Shown: positions 42,889 through 52,425 of the stretch, piece after piece
Layout: every line of letters starts with the position of its first letter
How positions within the stretch are numbered: the stretch's first letter is position 1
DNA from: Microlunatus kandeliicorticis
Lineage (GTDB): Bacteria; Actinomycetota; Actinomycetes; Propionibacteriales; Propionibacteriaceae
Direction of reading: 5' to 3'
DNA length: 64,000 nucleotides
Assembly: GCF_014137855.1 (NCBI RefSeq)
Contig: NZ_JACGWT010000002.1
Coordinates: 744,001-808,000 of the forward strand
Notes under the pieces: model-generated
Told to the model about the DNA's origin: nothing
Database searches by the model: none
The model's input: only the letters and a program-made list of their open reading frames with translations
Made by a program: the position numbers and the translations under genes

Positions 42889-43932
42889 GTGACCTGGCCC
42901 ACCGACACCGGCAGCTTCGCCCTGGGGGACCTGCCGGTCGAGCACGGCGGCGTCATCCGCGACGCGCGGCTGGGCTGGGCGACCCACGGGACGCTCAACG
43001 CCGCCCGGGACAACGTGATCGTCTATCCGTGCAGCTACGGCGCGACTCACGACGACCTCGCCTGGCTGATCGGCCCGGACGGGGTGCTGGACCCGACCCG
43101 GTGGTTCGTGATCATCCCCGACATGTTCGGCAACGGGATCTCCTCGTCGCCGGGCCGCTCCGGGCCGGACGAGCCCGACGACCCGGACTATCCGGCGCTG
43201 GTCACCATGGCCGACAACGTCCGCGCGCAGCACCGGCTGCTGACCGAGGTGTTCGGGGTGACCGAGGTCGCCTGTGCCTACGGCTTCTCCATGGGTGCCG
43301 GGCAGGCCTACCACTGGGCCGCGCTCTATCCGGACCTGGTGCGGCGGGCGATCGTGGTGTGCGGCAGCGCGCGGACGGCCGTGCACAACCGGGTCTTCCT
43401 GTCCGGGCTGCTCCGGGTGCTCGAGGCCGCTCCCGAGCACCTGGGCGACGGACGGTTCTCGGCCGAGCCGACGCGGGCGGTGCGGGCGTTCGCGCACGTC
43501 TACGCCGGCTGGGGCCTGAGTCAGGACTTCTACCGGGAGGGCCTGTACGAGACCGCCCTGGGTGCGCCCGATCTGGAGACCTTCCTGCGGACGGACTGGG
43601 AGGACTCGTTCTCCACGAGTCGTGCCGCCAACCTGTACGCCCAGGCGCTGACCTGGTCGGCCGCCGACATCAGCGCCGGCCACGGGTCGGACCTGCCGGC
43701 TGCGCTGGCCTCGATCCGGGCGAGCGTGCTGCTGCTGCCCGGCAGCACCGATCTGTACTTCCGGGTCGCGGACAACGAGGCCGAGCTGCCCTTCCTGCGT
43801 GACGGTCGGCTCGAACCGATCCCGAGCATCTGGGGCCACCGGGCGGGGTCGCCGGCCGGCAACCCCGAGGACCTGGCCTTCCTGACCCGGCACGTCCGGG
43901 ACTGGCTCGACCGCGACCCGGCTCCGCGCTGA
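42889..43932 (+). CDS. MetX-like alpha/beta-hydrolase (acyltransferase fold)
   Basis: 347 residues. LGWATHGTLNAARDNVIVYP, FVIIPDMFGNGISSSP and AYGFSMGAGQAYHWA (nucleophile Ser) are typical of homoserine O-acetyltransferase-like proteins, and GHRAGSPAG near the end supplies the His. The family includes true MetX and many hydrolases; substrate residues for homoserine are not evident. The GTG follows GAAGAGGAA. It is divergent from the S9 peptidase, 73 bp away. Confidence 0.85.
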   Translation: MTWPTDTGSFALGDLPVEHGGVIRDARLGWATHGTLNAARDNVIVYPCSYGATHDDLAWLIGPDGVLDPTRWFVIIPDMFGNGISSSPGRSGPDEPDDPDYPALVTMADNVRAQHRLLTEVFGVTEVACAYGFSMGAGQAYHWAALYPDLVRRAIVVCGSARTAVHNRVFLSGLLRVLEAAPEHLGDGRFSAEPTRAVRAFAHVYAGWGLSQDFYREGLYETALGAPDLETFLRTDWEDSFSTSRAANLYAQALTWSAADISAGHGSDLPAALASIRASVLLLPGSTDLYFRVADNEAELPFLRDGRLEPIPSIWGHRAGSPAGNPEDLAFLTRHVRDWLDRDPAPR

Positions 43933-43940
43933 TCACCCGA

Positions 43941-43954
43941 CCTCGCCGGCGAGG
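43941..43954. terminator. Palindrome between convergent genes
   Basis: CCTCGCCGGCGAGG is a perfect 14-bp palindrome in the 25 bp gap between two convergent stops. Without a U-tract it is a weak candidate, but high-GC actinomycetes often use such hairpins. Confidence 0.45.
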
Positions 43955-43957
43955 AAC

Positions 43958-44986
43958 TCACGCGAGGGAAGCGGTCGTCCCCCGTGGCTCCAGGTGCGGG
44001 GCGGCGCCGGTGCGGGCGGTCGGGGCGGCTCCGGCCATCACCTCCAGCAGCAGCCGGGTGACCTGGACACCGTACTCCTGAACGTCGTGGCTCATCGCGG
44101 ACAGCGGCGGCGTGGTGACCTGGCAGAGCACCGAGTCGTCCCAGGCGAGCAGACTGAGCTGGTCCGGCACCCGCAGCCCGAGCTCGGAGGCCACCCGGAG
44201 ACCGGCGACGGCACTCAGGTCGTCGTCGAAGATCAACGCGGTGGGACGGGACCGGCCGAGGAGCAGGCTGCGGGTCGCGCGCGTCGCCTGATCGACCGAG
44301 TAGTCCGTCGACCGGGTCACGGACTCCAGGCCGCGCTCGGCGCAGGCGAGCGCGAACGCGTCGGCGCGCACCTGACTGTGCGCCAGGCGTTCGGGTCCGC
44401 CGACCCGGCCGATCCGACAGTGGCCCAGGGCGGCGAGATAGCCGACCGCCTCGTCCATCGCAGCGGCGTCGTCGGTCCAGACGCTGGCCAGCCCGCCGGC
44501 GTGCGCGGGGGGCCCGGCGGCGACGACCGGGAAGGGCCCGTCGGCCAGCGCCCGTACCCGTGGGTCGTCGAGCTCGACGTCGACCAGCACCGCGGCGTCG
44601 ACCCGCCGCGACCCCGCCCAGTTGCGGTAGATCCCGAGCTCGGTCCGCTGGTCGGTGGCCACCTGCAGCAGCAGCGCGCGGCCCTGCGGCGCGAGCACCA
44701 GCTCGATCCCGCTGATGAACTCCATGTACCAGGGCGAGACGCCGAGCGTTCCCGCGACCCCGGCCGGCAGGACCAGCCCGACCGTGTCGGTCTGTGCACT
44801 GGCCAGTGCGCGGGCGGCGCTGTCGGGCTGCCAGCCGAGCTCCTCGGCCACCGCGCGGATCCGCGTCCGGGTCTGCGCCGAGACGCCGGGTCGGTCGTTG
44901 AGCGCGTACGAGACCGCGGCGGTCGAGACACCGGCCCGGGCGGCGATCTCCTTGATCGTCTGACGGGCGACACGCCGTTCGGTCAC
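43958..44986 (-). CDS. LacI-family transcriptional regulator
   Basis: 342 residues. The HTH is TIKEIAARAGVSTAAVSYALNDRPGVS at the N-terminus with hinge helix SAARALASA, followed by a periplasmic-binding-protein-like sensor domain (about 60-330). It should repress glycoside genes and respond to a sugar. The GTG at 44986 leaves a normal N-terminus. It is divergent from the secreted glycosidase, and two LacI-type dyads lie in the 159 bp between them. Confidence 0.92.
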   Translation of the reverse strand: MTERRVARQTIKEIAARAGVSTAAVSYALNDRPGVSAQTRTRIRAVAEELGWQPDSAARALASAQTDTVGLVLPAGVAGTLGVSPWYMEFISGIELVLAPQGRALLLQVATDQRTELGIYRNWAGSRRVDAAVLVDVELDDPRVRALADGPFPVVAAGPPAHAGGLASVWTDDAAAMDEAVGYLAALGHCRIGRVGGPERLAHSQVRADAFALACAERGLESVTRSTDYSVDQATRATRSLLLGRSRPTALIFDDDLSAVAGLRVASELGLRVPDQLSLLAWDDSVLCQVTTPPLSAMSHDVQEYGVQVTRLLLEVMAGAAPTARTGAAPHLEPRGTTASLA

Positions 44987-45021
44987 GCGAGCAGCGTATC
45001 CGGCCGTCGCCAGTGCTGAGA

Positions 45022-45039
45022 GTGAAACGCTTAAGTCGT
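45022..45039. promoter_or_regulatory. LacI-type operator 1
   Basis: AAACGCTTAAGT, an imperfect dyad around the CG centre typical of LacI-family operators. It is 36 bp upstream of the regulator start, so it would serve autoregulation. Confidence 0.65.
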
Positions 45040-45087
45040 CAACTATGCCCGAGCGGCCGCGCACTCGGTGGACCTTGACGTCGCTGT

Positions 45088-45105
45088 GCTCAAGCGCTTA
45101 AGTTG
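45088..45105. promoter_or_regulatory. LacI-type operator 2
   Basis: CTCAAGCGCTTAAGT carries the palindrome AAGCGCTT and matches operator 1 (CGCTTAAGT shared). It lies 41 bp upstream of the glycosidase start. Confidence 0.75.
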
Positions 45106-45145
45106 CCGCGACGCGACCAGCCACTCGGCCAACGAAGGACGGGCA

Positions 45146-47749
45146 ATGACGCACCTGCTGCGACGACTGGGGACCCTGCTGGCCGGAAGCGGCCTGGTGG
45201 CCGGGCTGGTGCTCGGGCTCGGCGTCCCCACCCCGGCGTCCGCTGCCCCTGGCGCGCCGCGCGCCGCCGCCTCGCGCTTCGTCACCCGGGTCGGCACGGC
45301 GCTCCAGCTGGACGGGAAGCCGTTCCGCTTCTCGGGCCCCAACATGTACTGGACCGGGCTGGACGAGAACGTGGGCGGCATCGACCCCTCGGCGAAGCCG
45401 ACCGTCGACTACCCGTCCTTCTTCCGGATCAGGGACGGTCTGGTCACCGCCAAGGCGATGGGCTCGACGGTGGTCCGCGCGCACACCGTCGGGATCTCGA
45501 CCGGGTCGCCGCTGTCGCTGGAGCCGTCCCTCGGGCGGTTCAACCCGAAGGCGTTCGCCACCATGGACTACACCGTCGCGGAGGCGCACCGGCTCGGGCT
45601 GCGGTTGATCGTCCCGCTGACCGACAACTACCGGTACTACCACGGTGGCCGGTTCGACTTCCTGACGTGGCTGGGCCTGAGCACCGCGAACGACGGCGCC
45701 CTGTTCTACACCGATCCCGACGCCCGCGCCGCCTACCAGCAGTACGTCCGCACGCTGCTCACGCACGTGAACATCTACACCGGTGTCCGCTACGACCAGG
45801 ACCCGACGATCATGGCCTGGGAACTCGGCAACGAGCTGAACGGGATGACTGCCGACTGGGTCCAGGACAACGCGACGTTCGTCAAGCGACTGGCTCCGCA
45901 CCAGCTGGTGGCGGCCGGCCGCCAGAGCGGCGTGGACCCCGCTGTGCTCGCCTCGTCGGCGGTCGACATCAGCGACTCGCACTACTACCCGCCGAACGCC
46001 GCCACGATCAGTGCCGACGCCGCCCGGGTGACCGCGGCCGGCAAGGTCTATCTGGCGGGGGAGTACGGCAGCCCGTCCGCGAGCACGGACCTGCTCGACC
46101 AGGTCGCGGCCGATCGCCACGTCAGCGGTGCGCTGTTCTGGTCGTTGTTCCCGCACGCCGACCACTACGGCTACGTCCAGCACGACGACGGCTTCACCCT
46201 GCACTATCCCGGCGACACCACCGCCATGCGCGCCGAGGTGGACGCCATCGCCGAGTTCGCGCACCAGTTGTCGGGATCACCCACCCCACGGGTGTTCGGC
46301 GACCCGCCGCTGATCACCGCGATCAGCAAGAACGCCGGGGTCAACACGGTGAGCTGGCGCGGCACGGCCGGTGCCGACGGCTACCGCGTGCAGCGGTCCG
46401 TGCTGGACGGTGGTTGGAAGACGGTCAGCGGGTCGACGCCCGTCACCGACGACGACACGCCCTGGATCGACGTGCACTCGGTGGCGGTCCGGTCGTCCTA
46501 CCGCGTCCAGGCCCTCGACCGGAACGGCTCGGTGGTCGCGACCTCGACCGCCCGGACGGTGACCGCCCGCCAGCGGGTCAGCGTCGACCCGCTGGCCGAC
46601 TGGTACCTGACGAGTGCCCACAGCAGCTCGCTGCAACGGGTCCCGACCGCGCACGGCGTGCTGGTGGCGCCGCAGGCAGGACGCAGCGGTCAGCTCAGCT
46701 ACCACGTCCCGGGCTTGACCTCGGCGGTGATCGACTTCGCCGGTGCGCACCGCCCGCGACCGGTGATCGCGCTCGAGCAGGCCGGCACGTCCCGCTGGCA
46801 CCAGGTCTACAGCCAGGTCCGGTCGGTCGGCTCGGGTCGCTGGCGGCTCACGCTGACCGGGCTGCGCGGCGTCGACGGCCTGCGGATCAGCTGGCCCGCT
46901 TCCGGGGCGTCGTTCGCGGTCACGTCCGTCGCGTGGACCGACGTCACCGAGGTGCCCACCGCAGCGCCGGGATCGTTCGCGGTGACCGCTCCGGCTCCCG
47001 GTCAGACCGGGGTGAGCACCTTGGCCGGGCTGCAGTGGAGCAGCGCCGGGCAAGCGGCGTTCTACACCCTGACCGCCTCCACGCACAGCGATCTGAGTGA
47101 TCCGCTGGTCTCGGTCGACGGGCTCCGGGCCACCGCGTACCGGCCGAGCACCCCGTGGCCGGCGGACACCACCCTCTACGTCGGGGTCACCGCGCATAAC
47201 GGCGTCGGCACGACGGCGGCGACCGGGTCCCCGATCACGTTCCACACCCGTCCGGCGACCCCGGGCGTGCTGGTCGACGACTTCGACTCCTACGCCGACG
47301 ACGCCGCTGTGGCGGCGGCCTACCCGGCCAACTCCGGCGGCGACCCCATCACGGCTTCGCTCGGCCCGGCCGGCGAGGACGTCGGGCACAGCCTGGTGCT
47401 GAGCTACGGATCCGGGTCCAACGGGTACGCCGGGGTCATCCACACGCTGCCCGCCGCCCAGCACTGGAGCGGGACGTCGGGGCTGCGGATGTGGGTCAAG
47501 CCCGGGTTCGCCGGTCAGCAGCTCAACGTCCAGTTCGTCGCGTCCGGCTCCTACTGGGAGAAGTCGGTGACCCTGTCCGACACCACGGCCCGGGTGATCA
47601 CCATCCCGTTCAGCGCGTTCGCACCGCCGCCCTGGGCCGACCCGAACGCCAAGCTCGACCTGTCCTCGGTCACCCAGCTCTCGCTCTATCCCTCGGAGTC
47701 GGGCAGCTCGGACACCATCGCCATCGATTCGATCTCGGCCACCCCGTAG
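45146..47749 (+). CDS. Secreted multidomain GH5-type glycosidase (mannanase-like)
   Basis: 867 residues. Signal peptide residues 1-33 (cleavage near PASA/AP). The catalytic barrel (about 40-390) has the acid/base Glu in WELGNELNG near 230 and nucleophile Glu in LAGEYGS near 305, as in GH5 beta-mannanases. FnIII-like modules follow (about 395-480 and 610-700), with a spacer domain between. The last 150 residues (VDDFDSYADDAAV; LRMWVKPGFAGQQLNVQF) look like a CBM11/CIA30-type carbohydrate-binding domain. GAAGGA precedes the ATG. It is controlled by the divergent LacI. Confidence 0.9.
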   Translation: MTHLLRRLGTLLAGSGLVAGLVLGLGVPTPASAAPGAPRAAASRFVTRVGTALQLDGKPFRFSGPNMYWTGLDENVGGIDPSAKPTVDYPSFFRIRDGLVTAKAMGSTVVRAHTVGISTGSPLSLEPSLGRFNPKAFATMDYTVAEAHRLGLRLIVPLTDNYRYYHGGRFDFLTWLGLSTANDGALFYTDPDARAAYQQYVRTLLTHVNIYTGVRYDQDPTIMAWELGNELNGMTADWVQDNATFVKRLAPHQLVAAGRQSGVDPAVLASSAVDISDSHYYPPNAATISADAARVTAAGKVYLAGEYGSPSASTDLLDQVAADRHVSGALFWSLFPHADHYGYVQHDDGFTLHYPGDTTAMRAEVDAIAEFAHQLSGSPTPRVFGDPPLITAISKNAGVNTVSWRGTAGADGYRVQRSVLDGGWKTVSGSTPVTDDDTPWIDVHSVAVRSSYRVQALDRNGSVVATSTARTVTARQRVSVDPLADWYLTSAHSSSLQRVPTAHGVLVAPQAGRSGQLSYHVPGLTSAVIDFAGAHRPRPVIALEQAGTSRWHQVYSQVRSVGSGRWRLTLTGLRGVDGLRISWPASGASFAVTSVAWTDVTEVPTAAPGSFAVTAPAPGQTGVSTLAGLQWSSAGQAAFYTLTASTHSDLSDPLVSVDGLRATAYRPSTPWPADTTLYVGVTAHNGVGTTAATGSPITFHTRPATPGVLVDDFDSYADDAAVAAAYPANSGGDPITASLGPAGEDVGHSLVLSYGSGSNGYAGVIHTLPAAQHWSGTSGLRMWVKPGFAGQQLNVQFVASGSYWEKSVTLSDTTARVITIPFSAFAPPPWADPNAKLDLSSVTQLSLYPSESGSSDTIAIDSISATP

Positions 47750-47756
47750 CGAGCGC

Positions 47757-47781
47757 GGCGACGCTAAGTTGGGACGTCGCC
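47757..47781. terminator. Hairpin after glycosidase gene
   Basis: GGCGACG and CGTCGCC form a 7-bp stem with an 11-nt loop, 8 bp past the stop. It has no U-tract, so it is at most a weak terminator; it is also close to the next gene's start. Confidence 0.45.
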
Positions 47782-47835
47782 CCGTCGTTCCGAAGGCGTG
47801 GACGCGACATCGGCAGCGTGACCTGGGGGTTGGTC

Positions 47836-48192
47836 GTGGTGAAGCGAGTGGTGCCGTCGGTGCTGGCGGCGGCAGGTCTGGTGATCGGCGGTCTGGTGAT
47901 CAGCACGCCTGCGGCAGAGGCCGCGTCGACCCAGAGGATCTGCAGCAGCAAGGCCTCGGCAGCCGACTTCTACCTCTACTTGCCGAACGGCAACTATCAC
48001 CGCATGCACCGGACCGACTGCTACACCGTGCCGTTGCGGACGGTGGTGGGGATGGAGGCCGGCTCCTACCGGGTCGGGTACGAGTACGGCCCCTATTCGG
48101 AGTGCCGCATCGGCGTGCGGAACTTCATCCCCTGGCAGCAGGCCAAGATCATCTACTTCAAGACCTACGCCACCTCGAACTGCTCGAGCTGA
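47836..48192 (+). CDS. Small secreted protein, unknown family
   Basis: 118 residues. A signal peptide (first 30 residues, Val/Ala/Leu-rich, ending PAAEA) leads to a mature domain of about 88 residues with four Cys (RICSS, TDCYT, SECRI, SNCSS) that probably forms two disulfides. No family recognised. Three GTGs (47818, 47836, 47839) are possible starts; GGGGG at 47825 favours 47836. It may be part of the LacI/glycosidase regulon but the spacing does not prove this. Confidence 0.65.
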   Translation: MVKRVVPSVLAAAGLVIGGLVISTPAAEAASTQRICSSKASAADFYLYLPNGNYHRMHRTDCYTVPLRTVVGMEAGSYRVGYEYGPYSECRIGVRNFIPWQQAKIIYFKTYATSNCSS

Positions 48193-48254
48193 CACTGCTG
48201 CCCGCCGTGTGGCGGCGGACCGTACGGCTGCGCCTCGCGGGCGGGACCGGCGAG

Positions 48255-48527
48255 TCAGTCCGGTGCGTCGAGCGTCGAGAACGTCGCCGGGAGCCACTCG
48301 CCGACCACGTTCGCCGCGATCAAGGTCGGGCCCTCGGGATCCCACAGCAGGACGCCGGCTGCCTGCACCAGCGCCATCACGCCGGCGACCTGATCGACGG
48401 GAACGGCCTGCGAGTGCCGCTCCTCGTCCTCGGTGACGATCAGCAGCTCGAAGTGCGGTGAGGTCCCAGGCGTCCAGTTGCCGTTGACGAAGCTGACGCG
48501 TCGGGTCCGGTCGCTGGCGCCACTCAT
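48255..48527 (-). CDS. Hypothetical protein
   Basis: 90 residues with alternating strands and helices (RRVSFVNGNWTPGTSPHFELLIVTEDEERH; DQVAGVMALVQAAGVLLWDPEG). It is compact and likely a single small domain. No family recognised. The ATG at 48527 has no strong ribosome-binding site. It converges with the secreted protein gene; a 5-bp hairpin CCGCC-GTGT-GGCGG (48202-48215) lies between. Confidence 0.6.
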   Translation of the reverse strand: MSGASDRTRRVSFVNGNWTPGTSPHFELLIVTEDEERHSQAVPVDQVAGVMALVQAAGVLLWDPEGPTLIAANVVGEWLPATFSTLDAPD

Positions 48528-48708
48528 CGTCCGACGCTAGCGCAGCCGTTGACCGGGTCACGCCGAGCCGAGAGAGCCGCTCCACTCGACGCGGACGTCG
48601 TCGGTCCTGCAGTCCGCCCCAGCCCGTCGCCACCGGGTGCCGCAGGCCCTCGGGAGGGAAGATCCTGACGGGAACAGCGTGCTGCCTCGGGCGCCCGAGC
48701 GGCGGAGC

Positions 48709-49662
48709 TCACGAGGTGCGCTGCAGCCGCTGCCGGTAATGCAGAGGGGACTCTCCCACCTCGCGCTTGAAGGCATTGCTGAAGGCGGCCTCGGAGCGGT
48801 AGCCGACCTCGGTCGCCACCGCGCCGACGCGCGCCCCGGGCGCACGCAGCGCCCGCTGCGCGAGCAGCATCCGCCACTGCGACAGGTAAGCCAGCGGCGG
48901 GACACCGGCCACGCTGCGGAAGCGTTCCGCAAAGCTCGTCCGCGACATGTTGGCCGCGCGCGCCAGCTCGAGCAGCCTCCACGACCGGCCGGGCTCGCCG
49001 TGGATCAGCCGGACGGCCGGGGCGAGCTCGTCGTCGATCAGGAGCCGAAGCCACCCGGCGGGCAGCTCGGTCTGGTCGACGTAGGTCCGCAGCACCTCGA
49101 GCAACAGCAGCTGGGCGCACTGGCGCACCGCGAACGCCGACCCCGGCCGCTGGCTCGAGGCCTCCGCGAACAGACGACCGACGAGCTCCCCGACGGGCGA
49201 CGCCTCCGTCCTCGAGGCCCGGACGTGGAGCACCCCAGGGAGCGCTGTGCTCAGCAGAGTCAGACCGGCGGGCGTGACATCGATCCAGCCTCCGATGACC
49301 ACGGTGTCGCGGTCCAGATCGGCCGCGGCCAGGGCCATCGCATCGAAGCTGGTCTCCGGAACGAGCTCCCTCACCCGGCCGTCGCCCGTGCCGCCGGTCA
49401 CCTCCAGCCGGGTGCGGTGGTTGAGCAGCACGACGTCTCCGGGCCCGAGGGCGACCGGCCCCTCGTTCTTCCCGGGTCCGTCCGCGCGGACCTCGGCCCT
49501 GCCGGCGACCAGCGCCACCAGCTTGAGCGGTCGGGAGATCTCACCCCGCGAGACCCACGGCCCGCGGACGGCGAATCCGCCGGTCACGATGCCACGGACC
49601 TCGATCTGCTCGAGGACCTCGGACAACAGGTCGGACGGGGCAGACGGGCCAGGTGTCGGCAT
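48709..49662 (-). CDS. AraC-family transcriptional regulator
   Basis: 317 residues. An N-terminal cupin-type sensor (RGEISRPLKLVALVAGRAEV; LGPGDVVLLNHRT) and a C-terminal double HTH (WRLLELARAANMSRTSFAERFRSV; RVGAVATEVGYRSEAAFSNAFKREVG). This is the AraC_N cupin-6 type, often controlling neighbouring oxidoreductases. The start at 49662 leaves a normal N-terminus. It is divergent from the SDR gene 73 bp away, its likely target. Confidence 0.92.
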   Translation of the reverse strand: MPTPGPSAPSDLLSEVLEQIEVRGIVTGGFAVRGPWVSRGEISRPLKLVALVAGRAEVRADGPGKNEGPVALGPGDVVLLNHRTRLEVTGGTGDGRVRELVPETSFDAMALAAADLDRDTVVIGGWIDVTPAGLTLLSTALPGVLHVRASRTEASPVGELVGRLFAEASSQRPGSAFAVRQCAQLLLLEVLRTYVDQTELPAGWLRLLIDDELAPAVRLIHGEPGRSWRLLELARAANMSRTSFAERFRSVAGVPPLAYLSQWRMLLAQRALRAPGARVGAVATEVGYRSEAAFSNAFKREVGESPLHYRQRLQRTS

Positions 49663-49735
49663 GGCCGTATTCTCGCGCAACAAAGACGGACGCAGGAGCA
49701 TTCTCCGTACGGCGCGAGCGCAGCAGGCTTGCGGC

Positions 49736-50716
49736 ATGAGAGATCAGCGGGCTCCCCTGCACACCCCGTTCACCGCCGCGTCCACCGCCACCGACGTCCT
49801 CGACGGCCTCGACCTCTCCGGCCGGCGAGCCATCGTCACGGGTGGGCACAGCCGCCTCGGCCGAGAGGTCACCCGCGCTCTCGCCTCCGCCGGAGCATCG
49901 GTGACGGTGGCCGCCCGCAACCCGGATCGCGCCGCCGCCGCGCTCGACGGCATGCTTGGGCTGGCGATCGAGCCGCTCGACCTCACCGATCCGGCATCCG
50001 TCGAGGCGTTCGCCCGTCCGTGGCTCGACGGCCGGCCGCTGCACATCCTGATCAACAACGCCGCTGTCTTGTTCAACCCTCAGCTGCAGCGCGACCGCCG
50101 GGGTCACGAACTCGCGTTCTCGACCTCCCACCTCGGTCACTTCCACCTGACGCAGGCGCTCATCCCGGCGTTGACCGCCGCCCGCGGAGCCCGCGTGGTC
50201 AACGTCACCTCCGGGGCCGCGCGCATCGGTCAGATCCGGTGGGACGACATCGACTTCACCACCGGCTACGACCCCGTCGCTGCCTACGCACAGTCGAAGC
50301 GCGCCAATGTGCTCTTCACGGTCGAGCTGGACCGTCGGTACGCCGCCGTGGGCATCCGCGCCCTCGCCGTACACCCCGGCGTGATCATCGGCCCCGGCCC
50401 GCACCGCCCCGAGGTGCTGTCCTCCCTTCGTGATCAAGGACTCGTCGACGAGCAGGGCAAGACGATCATCGACCCCGCGGCCGGGAAGAAGACCATCGAG
50501 CAGGGCGCCGCCAGCATCGTCCTGGGCGCGGCCAGTCCGCTCCTCGACGGCATCGGCGGTGTCTACCTCAAGGACTGCGACGTCGCCGTCATCGACGACG
50601 AGGAACGCCCGATGACCGCAGACAGCATCCCGGCGGACGCCAACTCGGCCATGCTCGACCCGGACGACGCCCGCCGGCTCTGGGACCTGACCGAGGAGCT
50701 GGTGCGGGCGAGGTGA
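49736..50716 (+). CDS. SDR-family oxidoreductase
   Basis: 326 residues. VTGGHSRLGREV replaces the usual GxxxGxG with an intact nucleotide loop, NNAAV is NNAG-like, catalytic Ser is in VTSGAARIG, and YAQSKRA is YxxxK. The sequence order resembles retinol-dehydrogenase/WWOX-type SDRs that act on hydrophobic alcohols. It is divergent from the AraC gene and is the probable target. Substrate unknown. Confidence 0.92.
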   Translation: MRDQRAPLHTPFTAASTATDVLDGLDLSGRRAIVTGGHSRLGREVTRALASAGASVTVAARNPDRAAAALDGMLGLAIEPLDLTDPASVEAFARPWLDGRPLHILINNAAVLFNPQLQRDRRGHELAFSTSHLGHFHLTQALIPALTAARGARVVNVTSGAARIGQIRWDDIDFTTGYDPVAAYAQSKRANVLFTVELDRRYAAVGIRALAVHPGVIIGPGPHRPEVLSSLRDQGLVDEQGKTIIDPAAGKKTIEQGAASIVLGAASPLLDGIGGVYLKDCDVAVIDDEERPMTADSIPADANSAMLDPDDARRLWDLTEELVRAR

Positions 50717-50763
50717 TCACCGGGCTCGACCTCGGCCTCGAGGCGCCGTTAGCCTCGTCGTCC

Positions 50764-51240
50764 ATGGAGGCCGCCGACCGGACCGAGCGGGATGCGCTGG
50801 AGCACTTCCTCGACGCCAACCGCGCTGCCGTGACCGCCGTCGTCGACGGGCTCGCGGACGCCGACGCCCGACGGTCGGTGGTCCCGACGGGCTGGACGCC
50901 CCTCGAGCTGATGGTTCACCTCGGCGGCGTCGAACGCCACTGGTTCCTCCGCGTGGTGCGGGGCGATCGGTCGGACCGCCCCGCCCACCACGGACCGCTC
51001 GCGTCACTCGCGGACGCGACCGCCGCCTACCGCGCGGAGTGCGCGAGGTCGAGGCAGATCCTCGAGCGCTTCGGTCTGGACGACGCCGTCTCCTTCGACC
51101 AGCCGGCCGATCTCGTCGGCGAGGTGCGGACCGTCCGGGACGTCGTGCTGCACGTCATCGAGGAGACGGCCCGGCACGCGGGTCATCTCGACATCCCGCG
51201 GGAACTGTTGGACGGTCGCACCGGGCTCGGTCCACGCTGA
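50764..51240 (+). CDS. DinB-family (DUF664) protein
   Basis: 158 residues. HLGGVERHWFLRVV and HVIEETARHAGHLDIPREL carry the three metal-binding His of DUF664/DinB proteins, which in actinomycetes include mycothiol-dependent enzymes. I choose the ATG at 50764; a GTG at 50713 is possible but adds residues not seen in the family. It follows the SDR gene by 47 bp on the same strand. Confidence 0.85.
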   Translation: MEAADRTERDALEHFLDANRAAVTAVVDGLADADARRSVVPTGWTPLELMVHLGGVERHWFLRVVRGDRSDRPAHHGPLASLADATAAYRAECARSRQILERFGLDDAVSFDQPADLVGEVRTVRDVVLHVIEETARHAGHLDIPRELLDGRTGLGPR

Positions 51241-51268
51241 CCTGCTAAGCCCAGCCGGTGCCCCCGAC

Positions 51269-52246
51269 CTACTGGTGGCCCTGGATGGCGTGCGGCGTGT
51301 AGGCCGCTTCGAGCTCCTCGATCTCGTGGTCGTCCAGGACGATGTCCACGCTGGTGATGGCCTCCGCGAACTGCTCGGGCTTGGTCGCGCCGATGATCGG
51401 GGAGTGCACGAAGGGCTTGCTCAACATCCAGGCGAGCGCGACGCCCGCGCGCGGCACCCCGCGGTCGGCGGCGATCCGGGCCACCGTCTCGACGATCGAC
51501 TTGTCGCCGGCGTCGTTCGGGGAGGGCTCGCGGTTGCTCTGCTCGGACCGGGCGGTGCCCCGCACACCCCAGTCCCTGACCAGCCGGCCACCGGCCAGCG
51601 GGCTCCACGGGATGACGCCCACGCCGGTCGCGGCGCAGTACGGCATCATCTCGCGCTCCTCCTCGCGGTAGAGCAGGTTGTAGTGGTTCTGCATCGAGAC
51701 GAACGGGGTCCACCCGTTGGCCTCGGCGACGTTCTGCAGGGCCTGGAACTGCCACGTCCACATCGAGGAGGCGCCGATGTAACGGGCCTTCCCGGCCTTG
51801 ACGACGTCGTGCAGCGCCTCCATGGTCTCCTCCATCGGCACCTCCGGGTCGTACCGGTGGATCTGGTAGAGGTCGACGTAGTCCATGTTCAGCCGCCGCA
51901 GACTGTTGTCGATCTCGGCGAGGATCGCCTTCCGCGACTGGCCGTGCCCGTAGGGACCGGGACGCATCTCGCCGTGCACCTTGGTCGCGACCACGATGTT
52001 CTCGCGGTCGGTGAGCTCCCCGAGCACCTTGCCGGTGATCTCCTCCGAGCGGCCCGTCGAGTAGACGTTCGCGGTGTCGAAGGTGGTGACGCCCGCGTCG
52101 AGGGCCTGCTTGATGATCACGCGGCTCTCGTCCTCGCCGAGCGCCCAGGAATGACGGCCGGGACCACCCCCGAAGCTCATGCACCCCAGCGTGATCGGCG
52201 AGACCTTCAGCCCGCTGTCGCCCAGTCGCACCACGTCCATCGTCAT
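51269..52246 (-). CDS. Aldo/keto reductase
   Basis: 325 residues, a TIM-barrel NADPH-dependent reductase. DAGVTTFDTANVYSTGRSEE holds the catalytic Asp and Tyr, VVATKVHG the Lys, and YQIHRYD the His. GATKPEQFAEAI near the C-terminus binds the cofactor phosphate. The ATG at 52246 has GAGGAG 8 nt upstream; GTGs just before it are less well placed. It converges with the DinB gene. Confidence 0.93.
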   Translation of the reverse strand: MTMDVVRLGDSGLKVSPITLGCMSFGGGPGRHSWALGEDESRVIIKQALDAGVTTFDTANVYSTGRSEEITGKVLGELTDRENIVVATKVHGEMRPGPYGHGQSRKAILAEIDNSLRRLNMDYVDLYQIHRYDPEVPMEETMEALHDVVKAGKARYIGASSMWTWQFQALQNVAEANGWTPFVSMQNHYNLLYREEEREMMPYCAATGVGVIPWSPLAGGRLVRDWGVRGTARSEQSNREPSPNDAGDKSIVETVARIAADRGVPRAGVALAWMLSKPFVHSPIIGATKPEQFAEAITSVDIVLDDHEIEELEAAYTPHAIQGHQ

Positions 52247-52425
52247 CTCCACCACTCCTCGATCGCGCGTCGCTTCGCCAAGCCTGGGTGCCGGTTCGCG
52301 GCCACCCGCGTCTCACTATGTCAAGGGCGATGTCGCTCGCTCGCCCGGGTCGGCGACCATGGCCGCGGACGCTTCCCACGCCGCCCACCCGGGCGATGCC
52401 GGCACGAGCGCAGGAGGGAACCCTG

